64,000 nt of DNA, taken from Micropterus salmoides. Lineage: Eukaryota > Chordata > Actinopteri > Centrarchiformes > Centrarchidae. Position numbers and translations under genes: made by a program. This document shows positions 1 to 11,187 of this stretch, one piece after another. The notes below the pieces were generated by a model. It did not search any database. It saw nothing but the letters and a program-made list of their open reading frames with translations, and was not told the DNA's origin. Positions within the stretch are counted from its first letter, which is position 1. Each line of letters begins with the position of its first letter. The DNA is taken from positions 20,382,977 through 20,446,976 of the forward strand of contig NW_024043372.1 in the NCBI RefSeq assembly GCF_014851395.1, given 5' to 3'.

Positions 1-3000
1 AATACATAGTGTCATAGTGTTGTTAAGGAAGATATCAAATTGCACACATCTAAGAAAAAGTCTAGGATAACACAATAAAGTTTATTTCCTTATTTCTTTT
101 GTGGACCTTGATGTTTTTTTAAATAGTATGTAAAGTAGATTACACTTGCAAATTTCCTAAAAGCAATAATCTGACTTTCTTTTTTTAAAGTTATTGTGTC
201 CCCAACAACCAAGACAAGCATAATGATAAAAATGATATCATGGAAGTTCATCCTTTGCTTGCCCCAGCTGCTAAGAGTCTTCTTCCAGTCCTCCTCACAG
301 TGAACATGAGCCTGGAAATAAATCCGGTGCATCCCCCAAGTTGGTTATTAAGACCTCTGTATGCATCTGATCTGAGCAATTAGAACAAAGAGAGGCGACG
401 CTCGCCTCTGCCTGGCCCCTGACAGAGACACTAAACACATGCAGGTGTCCAGAGCAGGCTCTTTGAAGAAAATTACAGCGTATGTGCCCACAGAATGACA
501 ATTAGGGTCAGGTTATCAGCAGGAAATAAAGGGCTACATCATGGGATAGACAGCCTGTAGGGTATGGGAGAAGGGTGTATTTATACATAATTAATCCACT
601 GTGACATGTTAGTGGTGTGTAACGTTTACGGTTGGTTATGTCTGTATTTCCCACCAGCAGAACATGAAGCAGCCATGACTTTACAAATAGAGCACAGTAT
701 GGAGCATTCTACAGTGTAATGGTGCAAAGACATTTTCACTTTATTGTAGACACCTGCAGGGGGCATCATCTGCCCTGTTTTATCATCTGAAAACTCTCCA
801 ACAGAGGTTCAAGCTTGTTTTATATGATTTTTAAAATTCTAATTCACTAATATTTTGTTCTATTTACTTTACACAACTGCTGTAGTTTATTCCACTATAT
901 CAGAAATGATGTTGTACTTTCAAAATGTATGTATGCTCTATACAAATTATATGGTATGACATGCTGCAGTGCCAGGAATAGGCCTCAAGAGAGAGGTATA
1001 GCATCACAACCGAAATACAGCAGACACGAGTTTGTCTATCAAGCTGTATGAAATTGAAAATCATTTTGACGTGTAGAATTTACATTGTAGAGGACTTCAG
1101 ATGCTGTTATTCATTTGCAGGTATGAGGAAATGCTCTTACTCTCTCAGACTCGTGTGATCTATGATGTAAACCACAAATGTTGTCTGTATGTCACCCAGG
1201 ACACAGGACATCTAGAAGTTCTGTACATCTAAATATGTCTTTTTCCATCGGTGCTGTATTCTGAAAGAAATGTAAAATCATACCTTTACCAAGGATATGC
1301 AAAATTACGTATGTGTGTAGGTATAACCCCTAAGTAAAATACTGTACTTGAGAAGATGTATTTCATTCACACAGATAATTAAGTCTTGTGAGATTAATTT
1401 GTGGCCGTTAAAGATGTAAGAAATATGTAAGAAACATATTTGTGTTTTTAGTGCTAGTATTTATAAATAAACTATAATCTGCTTTACTATGACTACCACA
1501 ATGATAACTATTGGGTTTGTGTCTAATAAAGTGTTTATCTGTCTCTGTCATTTTCCCATCTTATAGTCACCCCAAGTGACAAAAAATGAACTGTAAAACA
1601 AGGCCAATTGGTTTAACTGCATTTGCTATAATAATCTCTGCTCCATGAGCTCTTTAGAGGATTTACAAAGGATTACAACAAGGGATTAGAGCGTGCTGTA
1701 ATCAATTTTACAGTTTTCGCTTGCAATGTGATGGACAATATTAATTTAAGCTAACAAAGATTGCTTTTTAACAACAATAAGCACAATACATTAAAACAAC
1801 ATAAAAGTATGTCAAGCAGGCTGAAAGAACTGTTTAGTAGAACCTTAGAATTTGAGATTTAATTTCATCACCAACAGTTATTGGAAACCAGCATAAAATG
1901 TAGACACTTTCAGTGTGGAGCAGAGAGAGACCAATATTAAATTGTGAAACATTAACCATTCATTCCCCAACAATTATCACTTCAACACTTTAACAAACAA
2001 ATACATAAATAAATATTTTTTGAGAACCCCTAAATGCGAAACATGACACTCAAACGTTCTCAGGTGCAATAAAAAAATGCATCTGCTTAAAATCATGAAC
2101 CTCTTTGGTTATTCAAAGTATCTACATATTGAATGCAGTGAGTGAAATAAGTTAGTGAGTAAAAGAGTTTAAATCAGCCCACACATTATAAAATCACATA
2201 CAAAAGAAACTCCAGAGCTAGATATATGCCTTTAATTCTTAGGACAGTACAGGATGTACAGTTAAAGAAATGTGATGAACATTGCTGTAAACCTGTACAA
2301 ATAATGATATTTATTTTAAAAAATCAAATTAATAAATTACAATAATGTAATTTATTTTTTAAATATTTTTTAAATGCCCAATGACAGTTTTCTCTACCTT
2401 ATTAATAAATCAATTACATGTTGGCTAACATTTTGTCTTTTGACACAGTAGAAAATAATACAAATATTTTTATGTTTATAAACATTGAATATATTTAATT
2501 CAAAAATTAACATTGTTGATCAGTGTCCCTTGCTATTGTTTCCAGTTTCACCTTTCATGCCTCTGCCAGATCTTATTTATAGGGAAAGACATGACTATTA
2601 TGATTTTTGTTTTGTCATGATTATAAAGTCCTTAAACACACATTTGCTGTCCTGCACTTCTCACAGCTGTGTTTATGTTTTATACTGTTGCAAAAATGTA
2701 TGATTGACTATTGAAACTGATCTAGGTAGACACTGTGTGTAAATTCTCTTGAAACATGCTCGTAATAAATGAGCACAATAAATGATCCTTTAAATGAACT
2801 TCAATTAACAATGATCTCCAGTGAATCTAACAATTATTTTCATCTTGGATAAAAGGGGAGATATAAGCACATATCTGTTTAGAAACTCAGACTGCCGGTG
2901 ATCTCTCCGAAAATCCTCAAGATGCTTCTCTTTGTCTTGGTCCAAAATCTAGATTTAGAGTGAGGAACTAACCCCTAGTAAAATCAGTAAAATCTCTTTT

Positions 3001-3331
3001 CCAGTACAACATCTTTTTTTTTAAACACTACCTAACAATTATTAATCATAGTGGCAGCAGTAGTAGAAGTAATAGAAATTGTGGAAGTATAGTATTAGTG
3101 TTTGTTGCTGTGTATATTTTTCATGTAAGTAAAACCATGTAGTGTGTATATTTTTCATGTAAAAACATGCGGCCATATGTTGACATATACATGAATAAAA
3201 ACCTGATAACTGAATACAATTATATAAATACAACTGAACATATTTTCATGCACAGTGAGTGTACACAGGCAGGCAGGTAGACCAGCCAATGATTACATTC
3301 ATCCCTCACAGCAACAGATTGTGGATGGGCT

Positions 3332-3335
<4 letters not shown>
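1..3335. other. Non-coding AT-rich stretch, no gene recognised
   Basis: Only short open frames, without recognisable domains, are present. I looked for synaptoporin exons (the usual other RH2 neighbour) and saw none. Confidence 0.6.

Positions 3336-3384
<49 letters not shown>
3336..3384. repeat. (GT)n microsatellite
   Basis: About 24 perfect GT dinucleotides in a row. Confidence 0.95.
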
Positions 3385-3386
<2 letters not shown>

Positions 3387-3639
3387 ATGTCAGAGCATTT
3401 AATTTTGCTCATCTGTAGTCCAACCAACTGAGTTGACCAGAATGTAGGTGAGAGGTTGTTGGAGCTTCGTGGTCTAGGCACAATGGAAGGCCAGTTTGGG
3501 TTTAGATCAGGACAGATGTGTAGAAATCTACCGTGAATCGACCAGATAAAACTGTGGTTACTCAAAAAGACTTCTCAGGCTCCCAGTCCTATAGGAAATG
3601 AGAATGTCCAATTGTAAACGTTTGATTTTGAATCTGCTT

Positions 3640-3702
3640 AGGTAACATTGTTTAATGAAACATTCATGCCAATAAAGCACACTGAACTGAACTGAACTGA
3701 AA
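3640..3702 (+). repeat. Retroposon 3' tail with ACTGA repeats
   Basis: The sequence ends CCAATAAAGCACACTGA followed by repeats of the pentamer ACTGA. A CAATAAAG end followed by short pentamer repeats is typical of fish LINE/SINE 3' ends. The family is not certain and no body or target duplication was identified. Confidence 0.35.
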
Positions 3703-4713
3703 TGCAGAAGTTCTGTCCCTCGCCACTGTCATCTTCAGCAAGTGGATAGACACAATAAGCTTGTTTGTCGATGTCTGGAATCACTCGCAGCTGAAATCAA
3801 CTTCATTACAGTTTCTTATTTTAGAGAAGAAACTGAAACCTTTTCACCGGATAGTGTACTAAGTACTCCGCTTAATGTGTTGGGTGTTAAGACAGTTAAT
3901 GAGGCTACCTTTGGTGTGGTAAGGTCATCTGCAATTATCAAACATTTCAGTTGATTTAATTTGAATCACAGATTTATTCATGTACCACTGACAAATACAG
4001 ATACAAATGTGCCTTTATAGATAAAAATAAAACAGAAATTAAAGAAGCAAACAGATTTCTTCTATGTAATCATGTTAATGATGGATGGATGCATGTTGCA
4101 TATTTGCACCCATTTCTCGCAGGATTTTCTCTTTGTCAGAATTCAATCTATAGCTAAAGTTACTATATTGTAAATGCAGGATAGTTTTATACATACCTGC
4201 CTATCCACCTGTGGTTGTAGTATAAAATTACACAAAATTTACAATAAGGTAAATTTAATTATAGACTGTATTGTGACGAAAATAAAAAGCTGAAATGGAC
4301 TATCACTAGGCATAAAATCTACATTGAGCAAGCCAACAATCTACATTAAAAAAGCAAAAAACTACCTTAAACATTCACAAAGTACAAGAAGCAGGATGGA
4401 TGAGGATTTTCACTTTCTCTCAAGATATGCTTAAGTCACACAAGAACGCACATGTGCTGGTGTTCTTACCTCTCTTTGAACAACAACTCTGAAACTGATT
4501 ATGTTTTGTATGTATTACCTTTTCTCGCAGGTCCATATTTACAACAAAAAGATCAGTACATACACACATGTACTCAAAGAGGCTAATAATATATTTGTTT
4601 TAAACTTAATTAAAGACATATCACATATAGTCCTTACGATTTCAGGTTTGATTTTCTTGTTTACAATTCGTTTACTGCCTAAAGGCTATTGGCTAAACTT
4701 AATTCCTACTCTT
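3703..4713. other. Upstream region of rh2, no gene recognised
   Basis: The stretch is AT-rich. Small open frames at 3742-3954 and 4501-4716 have no recognisable domain. Distal opsin enhancers could lie here but none can be defined from sequence alone. Confidence 0.5.
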
Positions 4714-4725
4714 TAATCAGGATTA
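4714..4725. promoter_or_regulatory. Inverted OTX/CRX-type homeodomain half-sites (TAATC-AG-GATTA)
   Basis: Two TAATC half-sites face each other with a 2-bp spacer, about 250 bp upstream of the opsin ATG. CRX/OTX proteins bind TAATCC/GGATTA cores in photoreceptor promoters. The match is seen directly; the function is inferred from position. Confidence 0.5.
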
Positions 4726-4832
4726 AGAGAATCCCGCAGACCTGGAAATTGGATCAGTTTACTTTGCTCTAATCTTTCTAGCCAGCAAGTTTAATTACTG
4801 ACCTTTAACTCCTGTACCACTTCACAGTCCTG

Positions 4833-4838
4833 TAATCC
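4833..4838 (+). promoter_or_regulatory. CRX/OTX consensus TAATCC in the proximal opsin promoter
   Basis: A TAATCC core lies 42 bp upstream of the TATA box at 4875. This is the canonical photoreceptor homeodomain core. Six-base matches are common by chance, so the support comes mainly from position. Confidence 0.45.
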
Positions 4839-4874
4839 AATTTTGGCAATGTAACAGCAGTGTTAGTGGTGAGG

Positions 4875-4882
4875 TATAAAAA
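4875..4882 (+). promoter_or_regulatory. TATA box of the rh2 gene
   Basis: TATAAAAA sits 96 bp before the ATG. Transcription would start near 4905, giving a 5' UTR of about 65 nt, which is reasonable for a teleost cone opsin. Confidence 0.6.
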
Positions 4883-4970
4883 TCACACTGCACATCTCTG
4901 GCTCTCATGTCCATCAGTGCTTTTGGGTTCTCCAGGCGAAGAAGCTCAACAGATCATCAGACTAGTGAAG

Positions 4971-6675
4971 ATGGCTTGGGACGGAGGATACGAGCCCAAT
5001 GGTACAGAGGGCAAGAACTTCTACATCCCCATGTCCAACAGGACTGGGATTGTTAGAAGTCCTTTTGAATACCAACAGTATTATTTGGTAGATCCCATCG
5101 TGTACAAGCTTTTAGCTTTCTACATGTTCTTCCTGATCTGCACCGGAACTCCCATCAACGGTCTAACATTGTTTGTAACGGCTCAGAACAAGAAGCTCCG
5201 GCAACCTCTCAACTACATCCTGGTCAACCTGGCTGTGGCAGGACTGATCATGTGCAGCTTCGGATTCACCATTACCATCACATCTGCCCTTAATGGCTAC
5301 TTCATTCTCGGACCCACTGCCTGCGCTGTTGAAGGATTCATGGCCACACTTGGAGGTTTAAGTAAACTTTATTCTTTCATGCTACTTGAACAGCTTCTTA
5401 AAATTGTAAAGTTTCCTCAGTACTTTGACATTTACCACAGAGCAGTTAGCATGAAACACCATATGTTAAAGATGACAATTACTGACGTATACTGAACATA
5501 AATTGGGCATTCAGCTTACTTAAAAACATCCCTTGTCTATGCCTTTCCTCTCTGCAGGTGAAGTTGCCCTCTGGTCACTGGTAGTCCTGGCTATTGAAAG
5601 ATACATCGTTGTCTGCAAACCCATGGGAAGCTTCAAGTTCTCTGGAACCCATGCGGGAGCAGGAGTCGCTTTCACCTGGATCATGGCCTTTGCATGCGCT
5701 GGACCCCCACTTTTTGGCTGGTCCAGGTATTTCTCATATGTATTAGTCATTTGATTTGCAATAAATATTAGTTTAAATCTTTACACCCTGACAGCATTTA
5801 TTAAAATTAATTGAGAACTGCTCAAACCAATCATCCAGGCTAAAGAAAATGGCAGGGCATAGTCATGGTACATACTGTAAATGCAGAGCTTGTTGTATGG
5901 ATAAAGTCTTACTGATTATTTTTTTCTTAAACTTCACACAGGTACCTTCCTGAGGGCATGCAGTGCTCCTGTGGACCCGACTACTACACTCTGGCCCCAG
6001 GCTACAACAATGAATCATACGTCATCTACATGTTTGTTGTCCACTTCTTCGTTCCCGTCTTCATCATCTTCTTCGCTTACGGAAGCCTTGTGCTGACTGT
6101 CAAATCTGTAAGTGAAGTTCATGAAACCTAAATAAAAGTAGAATTATTCCATAGTTTATTTTCATTTAAAGCTTTGCAAAACTGTGTGTGCTGTGAATTC
6201 TGATCATGGTATTATGGTCACAATCTCTTTAGGCTGCAGCCCAGCAGCAGGACTCAGTCTCCACCCAGAAAGCCGAGAAGGAAGTAACACGTATGTGCTT
6301 CTTGATGGTCCTTGGCTTCCTGGTAGCTTGGACGCCATATGCCACTTTCGCTGGTTGGATCTTCTTGAACAAAGGAGCTGCCTTCACCGCCCTAACAGCA
6401 GCTATCCCTGCTTTCTTTGCAAAGAGCTCAGCTCTGTATAATCCTGTTATCTACGTATTGATGAACAAACAGGTTGGTTTATATGAAAATTATCTTACTT
6501 TTATTTTTCAGGCTTTAATCAACCACACTGCACATTACATGCTTGCTATTTCAACATTCTTTGTGCTCTTTTTCAGTTCCGTAACTGCATGCTGAGCACT
6601 ATTGGAATGGGCGGCATGGTGGAGGATGAGACTTCAGTTTCTTCCAGCAAGACAGAAGTGTCCTCTGTCTCTTAA
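4971..6675 (+). CDS. rh2: RH2 green-sensitive cone opsin, five exons, intact
   Basis: Exons 4971-5355, 5558-5726, 5942-6107, 6233-6472 and 6577-6675 join to 1059 nt (352 residues plus stop), all with GT/AG introns. Exons 2-4 are 169, 166 and 240 nt, as in vertebrate rhodopsin. The product is a seven-helix retinal-binding GPCR of cone outer segments that couples to transducin. Visible: N-terminus MAWDGGYEPNGTEG with a glycosylation sequon; counterion E113 (bovine numbering, this protein +8); Cys110 and Cys187 for the disulfide; ERY after helix 3; retinal-attaching Lys296 in FFAKSSALYNP; NPVIY in helix 7; a Ser/Thr-rich tail starting FRNCMLSTIGMGGMVEDE. That tail and G83 mark RH2 rather than RH1, SWS or LWS. 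E122, M207 and A292 suggest a green, not blue-shifted, pigment (inference). The start at 4971 was chosen because it gives the family N-terminus, although the frame is open further upstream. In zebrafish such genes are named opn1mw. Confidence 0.97.
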
Positions 6676-7665
6676 ATATAGATACCTTTTCATATACCTG
6701 GACATTTTCCTTTCTACTGTGTTCTACTGTGTTAGGCCTACGTCTAAAGCTAGTAAGCAACCCTGGATAAATGACAGCATTCGCAGCCTAAAAAGGGAAT
6801 GCAGGAAAGCTGAGCGCAGATGGAAAAAATCCAGTCTCCAAGACCATTACCTCAGTCTGAAGGATTTATTAATTAACTACAATAACATGGTTAAGGATGC
6901 GAGAACACACTATTTTTCTGAACTCATTACTACACATAAACACAATCCCAGGTTTCTGTTTAAGACTGTGGATCAGCTGGTAAACCCAACCCCTCCTTGT
7001 GCCTCAGCTGGAAGTAATGATGACTGTGAATTGTTTTTATCTTATTTTACCAATAAGGTGGTGTCAATCAGAGCCTCTATTACCCCCGCGGCCTCTTACT
7101 CAGAGGTTCCTCACCAGCAACAAGAGAGTTTTAACCAGTTTTATCCCATCGACTTGTCTGAGCTTTTGAAAACAGTATCACAAATGAGAGTGTCCTCCAG
7201 CCCACTTGATGTTATACCTACAAAGTTTTTACTGAAACAAACAGCTCCCTATCTACTGGTTGTGTCCCTGATTATTTTAAAACGGCTTGCGTGAACCCAC
7301 TTTTAAAGAAACCTGGTTTAGATCCCTCCCTCCCACGTCATTTTAGACCAATTTCAAAACTGCCTTTTTTATTGCAAAGATTCTAGAAAGAATTGTGTCC
7401 AAACAGCTGCTCACTGTACTGGAAAATAACAAAATATTTGAAAAGTTTCAGTCTGGTTTTAGGAAGTACCACAGCACTGAGACTGCCCTGCTTAAAGTCA
7501 CCAATGACCTTTTAATGTCTGCTTATGAAGGTATGTGCTCAGTCCTGGCATTCCTGGACCTTAGCGCTGCTTTTGACACCATTGATCACAACATCATGTT
7601 AGACAGACTGAGGCACTGGGTGGGGATCTTTGGTACTGCCCTAGAATGGTTTTCATCCTACCTGT

Positions 7666-9322
7666 TGTAGTGAACAACGGTGTGGATTTGTGCATTTTAT
7701 ATTGAATAAATTTGGAGCTACTCTAAATTCCTTTCTCCTCCCCAGAGAAGAAGGGGAGGTGTCAGAGTTGCTTTCTCTAAGTGCTAGCCCGACCATAAAA
7801 CTGGCACCTTTTTGATTCCGAAGCTGATAACGCGGGGCCTGACTGTTAAACTGACAAAGGGACACGAACCAGCCATTGGCCTCTCCCTGAACAGCCTATC
7901 AAAACTGGCCCCCCCACACATGTTTCCGTGGCAACTGACCTTATTCTTTGTTTTATTACCACATCAAAGGGATACTCCTTGTCTCACCTAGGTGTGACAC
8001 AATCCAGGACAGCCGAATTTTGGATGACAAAGGACTGCAGTCTCCAAAGACTCAAAGCATTTAATTAAGTTTGATTAAATCTTTAGTTACCTGATTACGT
8101 TTGCCTCTATTTGAGTAGTTATGTCAACTGTTGTTGCTATCTGTTGTTATTAGTGCTGAAAACAAAGTTACTCGTCGGAAATGCCGTTAAATGTATAAAT
8201 ATCCTGACCAATAATGTGACAATTGTTTCCTTTTACCAAATGCTTAGAACAGTACAACCGTTCAACCATTGAGGTTCGATTGTGGAAAATATTTGATTAT
8301 AATACGTGCAAATAGATTTCTTTTTAAACACTAAGTTTAGAAAGGCATTGGGAAACCTGAGACGCCCCCTGGGGAACCACGCCCCAGGCAACAAAAGAGC
8401 GACACGCGACCTCTCGCGCTCTTCTCTTCGCTGTTGGCTCTCTTCCACTCTGCTCTGCTCGCCGGACGCTTCGGCACGCGCGTGGCGTACCTCGCCAGGC
8501 AACGCCCAGACTCGCCCCAGCGAAACAGGCCTTTTGTTCGCCTGAAGCTACACACCTAAAGTGCCGCGACATCGATCTGCCTTCAGTTTGTTTTATTTTC
8601 TTTATTTCTTTTGTTTGTTAAAGTTATCAGTCCGTTAAGTTACACTGGACTAATTCAGGAACGACCAAGTTCCAAGGAATCCTGAAAACAGCCGAATTGC
8701 CAGACGGAGGAGGCGTTTTCAATCAGACACGGAAAACCCTGGAGAATCCCTAGCAAAAAGCCAGGATCAGGCAGCTAGCGTGGGACCCGTGCAACAGGCC
8801 AAAAGCAGGCTGTCGACAAGCAGTAAGACTTAACACACGTTCTGTGATCAGATATTTCCCTCTTAACTCCTAAAATCACAGCATTAGTTTATTTTCATTA
8901 GCTCTTCTATGCCTTATGAGTCAAATGCTTCCCACAATCGAACCTCCAGGCTCATTGTTTATGTTCCCTGTATCCAACCATCTTTTTATCACCTTAGTTA
9001 GAGAATAAATTCACTGTAATATAATCAAGAGCTGTGTGTGTTGTCTATTTCTAATTCCTGCCAAGAGAATTGACCCTTTAGATATGAGACTGACTGATTT
9101 AAGATAATTGAGCGATTATTAACTAACTGATCACTAGTAATAATTGTATAATTATTCAAAACTACCTACAGGTCCGGAGACTCTAGGATTATAACAACTC
9201 CGGTGGTGCCCTGAAACGAGGGAAATTTTTATTTTATGAATCTTCAATTATGAATTCATAATTGGGTATCAATTCTCATAAATTTATTAAAATGCATAAC
9301 TATGAAATTTAGGTCTGCTACA
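7666..9322 (+). mobile_element. Solo-LTR-like element nested in L2 copy A, 4-bp target duplication
   Basis: The element begins TGTAGTGAAC and ends GTCTGCTACA, so it has TG...CA termini, and it is flanked by CTGT on both sides (7662-7665 and 9323-9326). Removing it restores the L2 sequence exactly as seen near 50630, which fixes both boundaries. TATA-like TATAAATA near 8194 and AATAAA near 9004 fit U3/R/U5 order on the + strand. No gag or pol coding sequence is present. It is long (1657 bp) for an LTR, so a non-autonomous LTR element is an alternative. Confidence 0.75.
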
Positions 9323-9773
9323 CTGTCAAATAGGAAGTTTTGCGTGTGTGTAAACAACTATGTCTCTTCGTTCTGTCCAGTTAAATATGGTGTGTCTCAG
9401 GGGTCGGTCTTAGGACCCATTTTGTTTTCCTTGTATCTGCTTCCCCTTGGACATATTATCCATAAACATGGCATTTCTTTTCATATTTATGCTGATGACA
9501 CACAAATATACTTGCCTGTCAGATCCACAGACCCTGGAATGCTGAGTTCACGTAACAACTGCCTTTGTGAAGTTAAAAAATGGATGTCAAATAATTTCCT
9601 CCAGCTGAACTCAGACAAAACAGAAATCCTGGTCATTGGGTCCCAGCAGATGGCAAAACAAATACTGCCATCTGCTGGTTCCCTAGTAAATCACATTAAG
9701 CCTGTGGCAAAGTACCTTGGTGTTTGGTTTGATAGTAATTTAAATTTCGAGCAGCACACCACAAAGCTTGTTC

Positions 9774-10417
9774 ATGTCTCTGCTCCTCCCTCTCCCAACC
9801 GGATGCTGAGAAGTTGATCCATGCCTTTATCTCCTCCAGGTTGGACAACTGTAATGCTCTCCTCGTCGGGATCCCTGGCAGGAGCCTGCAAAAGCTCCAG
9901 CATATTCAGAACTGCGCTGCCCGGGTCCTGACAAGGAGGCGCAAATACGATCATATCACTCCGGTTCTGAAATCCCTCCACTGGCTGCCCATTCAACACA
10001 GAATCCAGTACAAAATCTGTATCCTCACCCATCAGTGCATACATGGAACTGCCCCTGCCTACCTCAGTGAACTCCTCACCCCACACACCGCCTCACGAAA
10101 CCTCCGCTCCTCCACCACTATCTACTGCCTGCACCAACCAAGGACTAAACTCTCCACAATGGGAGACAGGGCCTTCCAGGCAGTCGCCCCACGGCTCTGG
10201 AATTCCCTCCCAGAGACCCTAAGGGCCCCACAAACTGTGGAGGTTTTTAAGAAGGGCCTAAAGACATTCCTATTTCAAAAGAACTTTCAACACTCATGTT
10301 TTATTGCTATTTGATTTTGTTATATTCTGGGAACTGTTTTTAACCCCCTGCTACTGTAGCACTTTGAGATTTCATTGAAATTTAAAGTGCATTATAAATA
10401 AAATGTATTATTATTAT
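9774..10417 (+). mobile_element. Second L2-like LINE 3' fragment nested in copy A
   Basis: The open frame at 9814-10314 encodes the C-terminal ORF2 region common to L2 elements (HAFISSRLDNCNALLVGIP, then the WLPI and LWNSLPE blocks). It ends in an AATAAAATG segment and (ATT)n. It differs clearly in sequence from copy A, which resumes at GTTTTTATCAACTTAG near 10418. Copy A is continuous across it when compared with 51.08 kb. Confidence 0.85.
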
Positions 10418-11160
10418 GTTTTTATCAACTTAGAAATATAGCAAAAATTCTATCTATGTTAACTTTTAAGGACACCGAGACCATCTTACACGCCTTTATT
10501 TCATCACGCCTGGATTACTGCAACAGCCTTTTCACCTGTTTAACCCAAAAATCTATTGATCGACTCCAGACTGTCCAGAACTCAGCTGCCAGGCTTTTAA
10601 CCAGAACAAAGAAATATGACCACATTACTCCTATTTTAGCTTCATTACACTGGCTCCCAGTATGTTTTAGAATTGACTTTAAAATTCTATTGATCACTTT
10701 TAAAGCTCTTCATGGCCCCTCGCCTTATTATATTTCTGACCTTTTAGTCCCATACACACCAGCACGTACCTTGAGATCCTCAGGCAGAGGTCTGTTGTCT
10801 GTTCCAGAGTCTCGACTGAAAACTAAAGGGGACAGAGCGTTTGCTGTCAGGGCCCCGAGGCTCTGGAACAGCCTGCCTGAGGAAATCAGGTCAGCTGAGT
10901 CAGTGAACTCTTTTAAGTCCCTTCTTAAAACATACTTTTATAGGAGAGCCTTTCCCGATCTTATTTGACTTTATTTTATCCCTTTTATTTTATTCTATTT
11001 TACTAATTTTATATTTATCTTAAACGTGTATTTTAGTCTTTTCAATGTTTTCATGCTTTTATCTTGTATTGTTTTTGTATTATTGTCTTTTGGGTATTAT
11101 TGTCTTTACACTTGTTAAAGCACTTTGTAACTTGTTTTTGAAAAGTGCTCTACAAATAAA

Positions 11161-11187
11161 GATTATTATATTATTATTATTATTACT
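11161..11187. repeat. (ATT)n tail of L2 copy A
   Basis: A tandem TTA/ATT run that follows the LINE 3' end and marks its terminus. Confidence 0.8.

Larger units (their letters stand above)
6731..11187 (+). mobile_element. L2-clade LINE copy A, 5'-truncated, interrupted twice, in the rh2 3' flank
   Basis: From GTTAGGCCTACG onward this matches the L2 at 47.3-51.8 kb nearly base for base. It holds the region before the reverse transcriptase (6735-7294), fingers/palm parts (7395-7665) and YADDTQIYL palm (from about 9480), and the C-terminal part 10418-10968. The 3' end is a short AAATAAAG segment followed by (ATT)n. About 36 nt are missing near 7236 relative to the other copy, plus frameshifts, so it is dead. 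It begins 55 bp after the opsin stop codon, in the same orientation. Insertions at 7666-9322 and about 9774-10417 split it. Confidence 0.9.

Noticed and set aside
4860..4970. Upstream extension of the opsin N-terminus
   Set aside because: The frame is open but would include the TATA box; the family N-terminus begins at the ATG at 4971.
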